Source: Acetivibrio cellulolyticus CD2
Lineage (GTDB): Bacteria; Bacillota; Clostridia; Acetivibrionales; Acetivibrionaceae
Length of the DNA: 64,000 nt
Assembly (NCBI RefSeq): GCF_000179595.2
Contig: NZ_JH556653.1
Coordinates: forward strand, 1,856,500-1,920,499
Direction: 5' to 3'
Below the pieces are notes generated by a model that saw only the letters and a program-made list of their open reading frames with translations, was not told the DNA's origin and searched no databases. Below, piece after piece: positions 53,467 through 62,143 of this stretch. Position 1 is the first letter of the stretch, and every line of letters starts with the position of its first letter. The translations under genes and the position numbers were made by a program.

Positions 53467-53868
53467 TTACCTCCTTTCATCTACCATAATTCCTGCCATT
53501 TCCCACATTTTTGCCACCATGTCAAGGATTTTTTCTGGAGGAATTTCTTTTATTACTTCATGAGTATCTGAATTTATAATTTTGACCATAATCTGCTTTG
53601 TTTTTTCATGAATTGAAAATTCGAACTCTGTATTTGCACCGGTAATGGCTTTATTTGCTTTTTGAATTGCATCAATTACAACCTTATCCGAAACTGAAAG
53701 CTCATTTTTCTCATACTCTGACAGATGTAAAATGTTTCTGTTCTTATTCTCTAATTTGTGGTTATCAAGCGTATCTATAGTATGATTACTGTTTGAAGTC
53801 GCACTATTATCACTGATCTGGTTTTTCTTATTAGAATAAGAATCTGCGTCCATGCTTTCAATTTTCAT
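53467..53868 (-). CDS. flaG: FlaG family flagellar protein
   Basis: A 133-aa protein. A polar, Asn/Ser-rich first half is followed by the FlaG domain (FEFSIHEKTKQIMVKIINSDTHEVIKEIPPEKILDMVAKMWEMAGIMVDER). FlaG influences filament length in other bacteria. GGAGGG touches the first in-frame ATG (53874), so the second (53868) is the better start. It is the first gene behind a sigma-D promoter. Confidence 0.92.
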   Translation of the reverse strand: MKIESMDADSYSNKKNQISDNSATSNSNHTIDTLDNHKLENKNRNILHLSEYEKNELSVSDKVVIDAIQKANKAITGANTEFEFSIHEKTKQIMVKIINSDTHEVIKEIPPEKILDMVAKMWEMAGIMVDERR

Positions 53869-53901
53869 AAACATCCCTCCGAGTTTTATTACTTATAAAT
53901 T

Positions 53902-53928
53902 ATATCGGCATTTTTATTGGGATGTTTA
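53902..53928 (-). promoter_or_regulatory. Sigma-D (sigma-28) flagellar promoter
   Basis: On the minus strand TAAA (53925-53928), 15 bp, GCCGATAT (53902-53909), against the consensus TAAA-N15-GCCGATAA. It is about 35 nt upstream of the flaG start. Confidence 0.88.
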
Positions 53929-53944
53929 TAATAATTAGATGTGT

Positions 53945-54421
53945 TTATAACTCATTTGAGCCATTTTTTATATTATCAATAAGTTCTGACACTTCAGAAT
54001 CCGGGTTTTCTATTTTTTCAAGATAGCTAATAGCCATATCATTTTCACCGAACACCTTTAAGACATACCCCAGGTTATAAAGTGTGTCTGTATTTCTATC
54101 ATTTATCTTATACGCTTGTTTCAAAAAAGGAATTACAAAATCAAAGACTCTATTTTCAAAGCACTTTATAGCCAGTAAATTCAAAACTTTTTCCCTATCT
54201 CTATTAGCATCAATGATCGCATCAATTACATCAGAGTCACTAACTTCCAAATTATTTAGTTTTATAACAATGTTTTCCAAACTATTGCCAGAACTATTCT
54301 CTATTTCAACTTCTTTGAGCATTAGCTTCAACTCATTGATTTTCTCATCCATACTTTGCTTACAAGCACTTTCATCTCGATTATTTGTGTTTCTAAACAA
54401 TCTGTTTTCTTCCATATCCAT
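53945..54421 (-). CDS. TPR-like protein at the end of the glycan operon
   Basis: A 158-aa acidic protein with no signal peptide. The C-terminal half contains at least one tetratricopeptide unit (TDTLYNLGYVLKVFGENDMAISYLEKI) preceded by helices. It resembles TPR proteins or domains that accompany glycosyltransferases. GGGAG precedes the ATG. It lies between gmhB and the sigma-D promoter. The function is unknown. Confidence 0.7.
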   Translation of the reverse strand: MDMEENRLFRNTNNRDESACKQSMDEKINELKLMLKEVEIENSSGNSLENIVIKLNNLEVSDSDVIDAIIDANRDREKVLNLLAIKCFENRVFDFVIPFLKQAYKINDRNTDTLYNLGYVLKVFGENDMAISYLEKIENPDSEVSELIDNIKNGSNEL

Positions 54422-54445
54422 TCACTCTCCCTTTAATTTTCTTAT

Positions 54446-54991
54446 CTAACAAATAAACTCTGCAAATTCCAGTAAATTATCAAAAGTAAAATCAGGAATC
54501 ACCTGTTGTTCCATCCCAAAAGCTCCATATCCAGTTCTGACCATTACTGTTTTTACGCCTGCAGCTTGTCCTGCCAAAACATCCGATGAACGGTCCCCAA
54601 CAAAATATGAGCTTTTTAAGTCTATGGAGTGTTCTTTTGCGGCTCTTAAAAGCATTCCAGGAGCAGGTTTTCTACATTCACAAACAACAATATATGGAGG
54701 ATTTTCTTTAATATCAGGTGGATAATGAGGGCAATAGTATATGTCATCAATATTTATCCTTTCTGCCAAAGTACGGTGAATAGCCTTAAGTTCAATTTCA
54801 CTGATAATTCCCCGGGCAACAGCAGATTGGTTAGTAATAATGATACATTTATAACCACGTTCCTTTAACTTAGCTACAGCTTTAACAGAAAAGTCATATA
54901 TCTCCAACTGTTCTACAGAAGTAATATATCCGCACTCCTTGCATACTACCCCATCCCTGTCCAAAAATACGGCAGGATAAACTTTATTCAT
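54446..54991 (-). CDS. gmhB: D-glycero-D-manno-heptose-1,7-bisphosphate 7-phosphatase-type HAD phosphatase
   Basis: About 181 aa. HAD motifs are FLDRDGV (I), IITNQSAVARG (II), RKPAPGML (III, Lys) and FVGDRSSDVLAG (IV). The GmhB zinc loop is present as CPHYPPD...CECRKP. Start ATG at 54991; an earlier open frame lacks a site. With the SIS/GmhA-like gene 9 kb upstream it could supply a heptose intermediate; substrate specificity may differ, since other sugar bisphosphates are possible. Confidence 0.87.
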   Translation of the reverse strand: MNKVYPAVFLDRDGVVCKECGYITSVEQLEIYDFSVKAVAKLKERGYKCIIITNQSAVARGIISEIELKAIHRTLAERINIDDIYYCPHYPPDIKENPPYIVVCECRKPAPGMLLRAAKEHSIDLKSSYFVGDRSSDVLAGQAAGVKTVMVRTGYGAFGMEQQVIPDFTFDNLLEFAEFIC

Positions 54992-55076
54992 ATCTGTAAA
55001 ATCCCCCCAATTCCTATGGCCTAATTTAAATATCATCAAATAATACTATTCAATAAATTCCTATACTCTTAAACTT

Positions 55077-55721
55077 CTACTTCAAAAAATTATTTATTAT
55101 CCTAAGCCCAACCTCGCCACTTTTCTCGGGGTGAAACTGGCATCCATAAATATTACCTTTTCTAATAACTGCCGAAATCAGCCTTCCTCCATAATATGTA
55201 TCTGCAAGCCTGTTTTCGCTATTTTCAATCCATGCCGTATATGAATGGACAAAATATGTCCTTTCATTTATTTGAATTCCATCTAATATAGAATCTTTCC
55301 ACCAATCAATGTTTTTACCTTTTGGAGGCTCAAGCGTATTCCATCCTATATGCGGAACTTTCTGATACTCTCCATCAATATCCATTTCAGGTATTCTAAT
55401 CACTTTCCCTTTGATTATTCCAAGCCCGCTATGAAGACCAAACTCTTCACTTTGCTCCATCATCATCTGCATTCCCAGGCATATTCCCATAAAAGGCCTA
55501 TCCTTCAAACAAAACTCCATAATAGGATCAATAAGCCTTTTACTTTTTAACCCTTCCATTCCATCTGCGAAAGCCCCAACTCCCGGCAAAACTAAATATG
55601 AAGCTCCAAATATTCCATCCGGCTCATCTACAACCGAAACATCAGCCCCACAATATTCAAATGCTCTCTTTACACTCAAAATATTACACAGACCATAGTC
55701 AATTATCGTAACTTTTCTCAT
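55077..55721 (-). CDS. hisH: HisH-type glutamine amidotransferase (WbuY-like)
   Basis: About 214 aa, a class I glutaminase: nucleophile motif GICLGMQMM, oxyanion region LPGVGAFADGM, and catalytic His-Glu in QFHPEKSGEVG. There is no histidine operon here. The partner genes (HisF-like and N-acetyl sugar amidotransferase) show that it belongs to the WbuX/Y/Z-type set that adds an amidine to an N-acetyl sugar. It would release ammonia from glutamine and pass it through the HisF-like barrel. Start ATG at 55721. Confidence 0.88.
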   Translation of the reverse strand: MRKVTIIDYGLCNILSVKRAFEYCGADVSVVDEPDGIFGASYLVLPGVGAFADGMEGLKSKRLIDPIMEFCLKDRPFMGICLGMQMMMEQSEEFGLHSGLGIIKGKVIRIPEMDIDGEYQKVPHIGWNTLEPPKGKNIDWWKDSILDGIQINERTYFVHSYTAWIENSENRLADTYYGGRLISAVIRKGNIYGCQFHPEKSGEVGLRIINNFLK

Positions 55722-55814
55722 TTTAATCACCACAAGACATTTTTTATATTATAACAACCATCTTAATTTCTCTTCCCATGCATACTATTATTCACACTTA
55801 GATAACCTTACAAT

Positions 55815-56573
55815 TTAGAGCCTTACATTGATTTCAGTACTATGCAATTCTTTTTTCATAATACCGATTTCAGTACGATTATAGTGTAATATACTTGCCA
55901 CGGCTACAGCATCGGCCTTTCCAGTCTCTATAACCTTTTTTATGTCATTAGTGTTACCTGCTCCTCCGCTTGCAATTACCGGTATAGGAACCACTTCCGA
56001 AACCGCTTTTACCAAGCCAAGATCAAACCCTTTTTCAGTACCTTCCATATCTATTGAAGTCAAAAGAATTTCACCCGCTCCCAGCTCATAGCCCCTTTTA
56101 GCCCATTCTACAACGTCAATTCCTGTCTTTTCACGGCCATTATCATAGTAAGCTTCCCACTTGCCACTTGCCGTTTTTTTAGCTTCTATAGAAAGAACCA
56201 TACACTGAGAACCAAACATCTCTGCTACTTCCTTTACAAGTTCAGGCCTCTTTATGGCAGCAGTATTTATAGCTACTTTATCCGCACCAGCCCTTAAAAC
56301 ATCTCTTGCATCATTGACAGAGCGGATACCTCCACCTACTGTAATAGGGATAAAAACATCCTTTGTTGTTTTTATTACAATGTCTGTTAAATTATTTCTA
56401 TTATACAAACTGGCTACTATGTCAATATAAATTATTTCATCTATTCCACCGAAATAATAACTCTTTGAGAACTCATTAGGATCCCCTATCTTTCTCAATC
56501 CCTCTAAATGTATACCTTTTACCAGATTAGGGCCTTTAACATCAAGCCTTGAAATTATTCTAATATTTTTCAC
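55815..56573 (-). CDS. hisF: HisF-like acetamidino-modification protein (WbuZ-like)
   Basis: A 252-aa TIM barrel related to HisF. The start IRIISRLDVKGPNLVKGIHLEGLRKIGDP differs from true HisF (R-LD-V-K in place of the C-LDV-x-x-G-R-V-V-K-G pattern) and is characteristic of the glycosyl-amidation group. ITVGGGIRS, DKVAINTAA and IPVIASGGAG (phosphate-binding loops) are present. It probably channels ammonia to the amidotransferase below. It starts 15 nt after the glycosyltransferase gene. Confidence 0.88.
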   Translation of the reverse strand: MKNIRIISRLDVKGPNLVKGIHLEGLRKIGDPNEFSKSYYFGGIDEIIYIDIVASLYNRNNLTDIVIKTTKDVFIPITVGGGIRSVNDARDVLRAGADKVAINTAAIKRPELVKEVAEMFGSQCMVLSIEAKKTASGKWEAYYDNGREKTGIDVVEWAKRGYELGAGEILLTSIDMEGTEKGFDLGLVKAVSEVVPIPVIASGGAGNTNDIKKVIETGKADAVAVASILHYNRTEIGIMKKELHSTEINVRL

Positions 56574-56588
56574 CTAAGCACCTCAATC

Positions 56589-57659
56589 TCAAAGATGTTC
56601 ATTGCAAGCACCGGATAGCATTTTAAGCCTTAATAAAGCCGGCCCATAGTTACTACACATTTTATAGAAATCAACTGCATCTTCCAAAAAACCTAAGCAC
56701 TCATAAATTACTGCTATATTGTAACTCGGGAGATATGAGTTGACCCCTTCCATTTTTCCCTCAATACTGCCTATACAGCCGAAAAAACTTTTTAATGCTT
56801 TATCCAACATACCATTATTCATATATACATGTCCCATTAAAAATCTGAAGTCGATTAAATCACTATAAAACACTCCATATTTTTCAAGCTTAAGAGAATC
56901 TTCGAACCTCAACGCGTTTAAAAGTGAATACCCATAAGTCGTCACAAGATCGACCACATATTCCAGCTTAAAATTCAACTCGTATTCTAACGCCTTTTCA
57001 AAATAGCAAGCTGCATCATCATATACTTTTCCCATGTAATAAGCTTTACCCATCTGGAAATATAAATAAGGGTCATCCGGTTTTTCTTCTAAAGCCTTTT
57101 TCAAAAGTGTTATATTCCGCTCAATCTTACGAGTATCAACAACTGCCTTCTGCATATAGCCTATATGATCAACAATAATTTCTACCGGCTGAGTTTCAAA
57201 ACTGCTTTTATCTGTACTTACAATCTGCTCGTGTATAATTCCTTCATACTCAAAATATTTTTTGTTAAATAACCTGTTTACAAGTTCTGCGTTTTTCTGT
57301 ATTCCTTTGCCTCTGTCAATATAATTAATTCTTTTTATTCTTCCAACCTTATGGATGTTATTCTCAATAAAATCCCGCAATCCATTCACATTGCACTCTA
57401 TTATAAATTCGTCAGCATCAAGCATTAGTATCCAATCCAATGAAGCTTTTGATATTGCATAATTTCTGGCGTATGCAAAATCATCCTTCCAGAGAATATT
57501 GAATACTTTTTCGGTATATTCCTTTGCTACTTTGATAGTAGAATCATTTGACCCAGTATCTACAACAACAATTTCATCGAAAAAGCGTGCAGAATTCTCA
57601 AGGCATTTTTTCAAATTATTCTCCTCATTTTTAACTATCATGCAAAGGCATATATCCAT
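56589..57659 (-). CDS. Family 2 glycosyltransferase with C-terminal TPR repeats
   Basis: A 356-aa protein. The GT-A domain (about 1-180) has MIVKNEENNL, VVVDTGSNDSTI and the metal motif LMLDADEFI. TPR-like helices follow (DDPYLYFQMGKAYYMGKVYDDAACYFEKAL, then FRFLMGHVYMNNGMLDKALKSFFG). This layout is common in glycosyltransferases that modify proteins such as flagellin. There is no membrane segment, so it acts in the cytoplasm. It is the only glycosyltransferase visible in this operon and is the best candidate for transferring the sugar. Confidence 0.85.
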   Translation of the reverse strand: MDICLCMIVKNEENNLKKCLENSARFFDEIVVVDTGSNDSTIKVAKEYTEKVFNILWKDDFAYARNYAISKASLDWILMLDADEFIIECNVNGLRDFIENNIHKVGRIKRINYIDRGKGIQKNAELVNRLFNKKYFEYEGIIHEQIVSTDKSSFETQPVEIIVDHIGYMQKAVVDTRKIERNITLLKKALEEKPDDPYLYFQMGKAYYMGKVYDDAACYFEKALEYELNFKLEYVVDLVTTYGYSLLNALRFEDSLKLEKYGVFYSDLIDFRFLMGHVYMNNGMLDKALKSFFGCIGSIEGKMEGVNSYLPSYNIAVIYECLGFLEDAVDFYKMCSNYGPALLRLKMLSGACNEHL

Positions 57660-57674
57660 AGATTACTCTACTCC

Positions 57675-58985
57675 TTAAAACACAGTATGTCTCAATTTCC
57701 ATATTCCATTTTCCATCTTCCAAAGATGTGGTGAACGGAACCGATCAGCAAGGTGCATAAAGTAATCTCTATTCATGGTAGGTTGTTCAAACATCCCTGA
57801 TGCATTCGGATATTGTTTCTCCGATAAACTAAGGTACTCAAACAGTTCATCAATAAATCTTTCCGGGAATTCACCATCAAACTTTTTAACCAGTGCAACT
57901 CCTTCTTCCCTGGTAATCTCGTCATGCCTTATTTCCTGTGCAGCATCATAAGTAGCTCTACCTATGCCAAATTTTATATATGTTGTATAGTAGTGCAGAT
58001 CGTCAACTTTATCGTCAATACTATTGTACTTGCTGTACGTTCCCGGTGTCCTCTCCGGAGACGGTTCAAAACCTCCATGTTCAACCGAATAATAATAAGC
58101 TCCCTGTGGATGCCATTTAAGATAATAACCAAGATAATGAACCTCTACCTTGCTTTTCTCTATTCTATCCGGGTCTGCGGGCATATAAAGCTTAAGATCA
58201 TTTTCATCTATTCCAAATTCATTCTCAAGATCTCTTATGGAAACACCCGCCAAATATATATTATCTTTATTATCCGACGTAAAGTAATCCCAGTCTCTTT
58301 TTGCGCTATTGTTATCAGCCATGGGATTCCCATACTCCGCCTCATTTTCGCCATAAAATACAAGTGGAATATTGAAGTTTAGTGCCAATTTCGGAGCAAG
58401 ATACTTTTGCCCGAATATGAATGGCTGAAAAGGATGAAATAGATTCTCTGTTGCAAGTCTCGTCAAAAGCCTGTGAACAAGCCCATTAGGAGTACACAGA
58501 TAATTGTCAAATCCCGAGTGGATCCAAAGCTGAAGATTATTCCACCCCCACGACGTATATATGTGGGGTGCCCATGTGACTGTGAGAGGATGCATTCCGT
58601 ATTTATATTTTAAAATATGCGCAGCATAAAAACTGTCCTTTCCTCCTGATCCAGGTACAAGACAGTCATATGAATCATCATTCTTGCGGTAGCGGTCACA
58701 CAGTTCAATTAACTCCCTCTCCCTATGCGTCCAATCAATGCTGTTCATTTTTTCGCCAACAGCCTTGCAAGCATCACAAACCCCTTCGCTATCGAAGTGA
58801 ATTGTTTCCTTTTTCGTGTCCTTTGTATGCTTATGTTCAGCACATGAATTCGGCCTCTGGTTGGATATGACACAACGCTTGCAAAAGGATACTTCTGTGG
58901 GAAGGCCATACTTCGCATCAAGCTTGTCTTCCGGCTTATTAAATTTCTGTAAATCAACCTCAATGTTCCTTTTAAACTTCTCCAT
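57675..58985 (-). CDS. N-acetyl sugar amidotransferase (PseA/WbuX type)
   Basis: A 436-aa PP-loop ATP pyrophosphatase-type enzyme. CKRCVISNQRP and CDAC near the N terminus form the usual zinc-type cysteines. LVPGSGGKDSFYAAHILK is the PP-loop, and FYGENEAEYGNP is a conserved family segment. It activates the N-acetyl oxygen with ATP and receives ammonia to give an acetamidino group. The start overlaps the neuB stop by 14 nt. With the HisH- and HisF-like proteins it completes the amidination module. Confidence 0.92.
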   Translation of the reverse strand: MEKFKRNIEVDLQKFNKPEDKLDAKYGLPTEVSFCKRCVISNQRPNSCAEHKHTKDTKKETIHFDSEGVCDACKAVGEKMNSIDWTHRERELIELCDRYRKNDDSYDCLVPGSGGKDSFYAAHILKYKYGMHPLTVTWAPHIYTSWGWNNLQLWIHSGFDNYLCTPNGLVHRLLTRLATENLFHPFQPFIFGQKYLAPKLALNFNIPLVFYGENEAEYGNPMADNNSAKRDWDYFTSDNKDNIYLAGVSIRDLENEFGIDENDLKLYMPADPDRIEKSKVEVHYLGYYLKWHPQGAYYYSVEHGGFEPSPERTPGTYSKYNSIDDKVDDLHYYTTYIKFGIGRATYDAAQEIRHDEITREEGVALVKKFDGEFPERFIDELFEYLSLSEKQYPNASGMFEQPTMNRDYFMHLADRFRSPHLWKMENGIWKLRHTVF

Positions 58986-59988
58986 GAATATCCCCCGTTT
59001 CTATTACATAATCTGCCGGCAAATCCCTGGTAAATCTCATCCCTAAAACTCTAGCCAGGTTTTCCGGTGATATTCCTGTCCCAGGCCTTTTTACCGTAAT
59101 CATATCTCGGCTTATAACCTGTCCGGCACATACGGCCCTTGCAGTAACCAAAGACTTTCTTGCCGTTTTTGCCATTTCCTCTTCTCCAGGTGCCGGAGCT
59201 TTAACTCCGCTGCCCATAGCCTTTTCCACTAACCTAATCGACTCAACCATCTGCTTAAGTTCCTGTGGTTCGATGGATGCCTTGTGATCAGGCCCCTGCA
59301 TGTTTCTATCCAGTGTAAAATGCTTTTCAACCGCTATCGCTCCCATAGCCACAGCAGCTACCGGTATAGTCAACCCTACCGTATGGTCAGAGTATCCAAC
59401 TTCCAGGTTAAAAGCATTTTTCATAGTAGAAATTGCATTTAAATTTACCGCTTCAGGTGGTGCAGGATATCTTGATGTACAGTGCATAAGCAAAACATTA
59501 GTGTTTTTAGCACCATATATCCAACTGATTGCTTTCTCAATTTCATCAAGATAAGCCATACCGGTCGATAGAATTATTCTTTTGCCTTTTTTAGCAAGGT
59601 GTTCAAGCAATGGTTTATTTGTAAGATCTCCTGAAGAAACCTTAAATTCATTGACGCCCAATTCGTCAAGCAAGTCGGCAGAATTTTCATCAAATGGCGT
59701 TGATAAAAACTTTATATTTTTTTGATTGCAATATTCTATAAGAGTGATATGCTCACTTCGGCTTAATTCAAGTCTTTTCAGCATCTCGTACTGAGTTTCC
59801 GATAGGTTGTCATTATTCTTCTGATAACATGCTTTTTGCGCAGTTCTAGTCACAATTGAATCAGCTCTGAAGGTCTGAAACTTTACAGCATCACACCCAG
59901 CATCAACAGCAGCATCTATCAGCTTCTTTGCAAGCTCGATATTTCCATTATGATTAACCCCTGCTTCTGCAATAATATATACGTGCAT
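58972..59988 (-). CDS. neuB: NeuB-family nonulosonic acid synthase
   Basis: A 338-aa enzyme condensing phosphoenolpyruvate with a hexosamine-derived sugar to form a nine-carbon acid. The TIM barrel shows IIAEAGVNHNGN, DAVKFQTFRAD, STPFDE, SSGDL, STGM and YSDHTVG. The C-terminal SAF (antifreeze-like) domain lies at about 280-338 (ARKSLVTARAVCAGQVISRDMITVKRPGTGI). It could be sialic, legionaminic or related; the operon favours legionaminic-type. Start ATG at 59988 (GAGGA upstream). Confidence 0.93.
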   Translation of the reverse strand: MHVYIIAEAGVNHNGNIELAKKLIDAAVDAGCDAVKFQTFRADSIVTRTAQKACYQKNNDNLSETQYEMLKRLELSRSEHITLIEYCNQKNIKFLSTPFDENSADLLDELGVNEFKVSSGDLTNKPLLEHLAKKGKRIILSTGMAYLDEIEKAISWIYGAKNTNVLLMHCTSRYPAPPEAVNLNAISTMKNAFNLEVGYSDHTVGLTIPVAAVAMGAIAVEKHFTLDRNMQGPDHKASIEPQELKQMVESIRLVEKAMGSGVKAPAPGEEEMAKTARKSLVTARAVCAGQVISRDMITVKRPGTGISPENLARVLGMRFTRDLPADYVIETGDIHGEV

Positions 59989-60078
59989 CAATATTTCCTC
60001 TACCTTCTTTGCGTTGTGTTAAGGAATAGCTTAAATATTACTTCCGATTTTTGCAGCATTCCTAAATTCCATTGTGAT

Positions 60079-61467
60079 CTAACTTTGCCTAAAACCACGA
60101 AAAGAAGTTTCCCTTTCTTTATAGAGCTTACGTGCGATCTCTTCAGATTTTCTATGCTGCTCACTGTAGTAGTTATCTATCAGTATTTTATTTGCCTCAT
60201 AAAGAGCATCATAAAACTCCTCATCCGTCATATCTGTAAAATTAACCGTAAGTAAATCGGAATTTAAATGCTTTCTTTCATAAAAATCTTCACAGTCTTT
60301 TAACAACCCTTTTTCAATAGCATGGTAATATAAGGGCGATCCTGGATAAGGTGTAACTGGCCTGATAGTTCTCATCTGTGCGTGGTCATCGTATTTTAAT
60401 AAAAACTCTACATCCTTTTTCAGAACTTCTTTATTTTCACCTATATTTCCAAAAATAATATTAAGCCCAGGACTGATTCCAACTGCCAGTGTATTTTCCA
60501 CACCTTCGGTAATCTGCTTTACAGTAAGGGCTTTATTCATATTTTTTAGTGCATTGTCATCTACTGATTCAATGCCATAGTTTATAAACACACACCCAGC
60601 CTCTTTCATCAATTTCAAAACATCAGGTTTTGCATAATTGAGGCGTCCGTTGCAGTCCCATTTTACATTCAGCTTCGCCTTTATAAAACTTTCACATAAT
60701 TCAACCGTTCTCTCAACAGAACTCATAAGTAGCTCATCCGAGAATGCAATGTAAGATATGGCATACTTACTCTTTAACAATTCAATTTCCTCTATGATAC
60801 TTTCGGAAGATCTCGGTCTGAAACCTTTATCCAATCTATAACAAAAATTACACTTAAAAGTACATCCCCTGCCTGATAGAACAGGCATACATCTTTCGCT
60901 GTTTTTTATATTGGGAAGTCTAAGCATTGCATAGTGGTCTATTGGAAAAAGGTCAAATGCCGGCATAGGTATTTCATTTATATTTTCAATCAGTTCTCTT
61001 CGAGGATTTACAATACACCTGCCTTTTTCCATGTATGCAAGGCCTTTTATCCCCGAAAAACTCTTATGATTCTGTATTGCGTCAACAAGTTCTACAATTG
61101 CTATTTCGCCTTCTCCAATAATTACTGTGTCAGCACCCATCTTTTTCAGAAAGTATTCAGGCTCAGGGGATGCCAAATGCCCTCCAAGTGTATAGAACGG
61201 CCTGTTTTTTGAACTATTTATTGCCTCCGAGATCTTTAGTACCTTACGATACTGGTAATATCCTCCGCAAGCCCCCACTCCTACAACATCAAATTTCTCA
61301 CTGTCCAAAAGTGCTTTCAAGTGAGACTCAGGCCAGTGATATACATCCTGGTTGTATATTTTCACTTCATGCCCGGCATTTCTCAAAGCCGATGCAATGT
61401 AAGCTATCCCTTGTGGAAACCACGATACATACGAATCATTGTCATAAACAACAAGTAAAATTTTCAT
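60079..61467 (-). CDS. B12-binding-domain radical SAM protein
   Basis: A 462-aa protein. The N-terminal cobalamin-binding fold (about 1-140) has VGVGACGGYYQYR and GGHLASPEPEYFL. The radical SAM motif is GRGCTFKCNFCYR, followed by SAM-binding segments. The C-terminal helical part has DLLTVNFTDMTDEEF. Class B enzymes of this layout methylate unactivated carbons or rearrange substrates. It overlaps neuD by 4 nt and precedes neuB, so it likely modifies the sugar or a glycan component. The reaction is unknown. Confidence 0.88.
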   Translation of the reverse strand: MKILLVVYDNDSYVSWFPQGIAYIASALRNAGHEVKIYNQDVYHWPESHLKALLDSEKFDVVGVGACGGYYQYRKVLKISEAINSSKNRPFYTLGGHLASPEPEYFLKKMGADTVIIGEGEIAIVELVDAIQNHKSFSGIKGLAYMEKGRCIVNPRRELIENINEIPMPAFDLFPIDHYAMLRLPNIKNSERCMPVLSGRGCTFKCNFCYRLDKGFRPRSSESIIEEIELLKSKYAISYIAFSDELLMSSVERTVELCESFIKAKLNVKWDCNGRLNYAKPDVLKLMKEAGCVFINYGIESVDDNALKNMNKALTVKQITEGVENTLAVGISPGLNIIFGNIGENKEVLKKDVEFLLKYDDHAQMRTIRPVTPYPGSPLYYHAIEKGLLKDCEDFYERKHLNSDLLTVNFTDMTDEEFYDALYEANKILIDNYYSEQHRKSEEIARKLYKERETSFRGFRQS

Positions 61468-62132
61468 AATTGTTTTCTCCTTTTGATAACTCTCGCTGGA
61501 ACTCCTACAGAAACTGAATCTGGCGGAATATCTTCCAAAACTACACTACCTGCTCCAATTATTGAACCATCTCCAATAGCTATACCTTGAATTATGTTGG
61601 CACCCAACCCAATTAAGCAATCAGTCCCTATTTTCACATCACCTGCAAGTTTAGCCCCTGATGCTATATGTGTGTTATCTCCGATGATGCACCCATGTTC
61701 TACAATACTTCCGGTATTGATAATGCAATTGTTTCCTATTGATACACCTGTATTAATTACGGCATTTGCCATAACCACATTACCTGTACCCATAACTGCT
61801 GTTTTGGAAATAACAGCGTTACCATGAACTATATTCAATAATTTAAACCCAATCTTACCTGCGATTTCACAAACATTTCTCCGTGCTGCGTAACCTCCCA
61901 TCATTCCCAAACCCATCACAGCATTACGCAACCCTCTACAAAAGAGTTCTTCTAAAATACTATCGTCCCCAATAACATAATAACCATCAACGCAGCTTCC
62001 ATGCTTGCTGCTATCTTTATCCAGGACTCCAATAATGTTAAAATCCTCATAGTAAGTAGTCAGGATATCTATGATCACCCTGGCATGACCGCCCGCTCCA
62101 ATTACGACCAAATCTTTATCCCCGTATTCCAT
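61464..62132 (-). CDS. neuD: NeuD/PglD-type sugar O- or N-acyltransferase
   Basis: A 222-aa left-handed beta-helix acyltransferase. The N-terminal Rossmann-like part has LVVIGAGGHARVIIDIL. Hexapeptide repeats (GTGNVVMANAVINTGVSIGNNCIINTGSIVEHGC...) contain the catalytic His in EHGCIIGDNTHIASGA. It acetylates an amino sugar or nonulosonic acid. It overlaps the radical SAM gene and follows neuC by 12 nt. Confidence 0.9.
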   Translation of the reverse strand: MEYGDKDLVVIGAGGHARVIIDILTTYYEDFNIIGVLDKDSSKHGSCVDGYYVIGDDSILEELFCRGLRNAVMGLGMMGGYAARRNVCEIAGKIGFKLLNIVHGNAVISKTAVMGTGNVVMANAVINTGVSIGNNCIINTGSIVEHGCIIGDNTHIASGAKLAGDVKIGTDCLIGLGANIIQGIAIGDGSIIGAGSVVLEDIPPDSVSVGVPARVIKRRKQL

Positions 62133-62143
62133 TGCTGCTCCTT

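Noticed and set aside
55077-56573. Histidine-biosynthesis hisH/hisF pair
   Set aside because: No other his genes occur, the HisF-like N terminus is of the glycosyl-amidation type, and the N-acetyl sugar amidotransferase is in the same operon.
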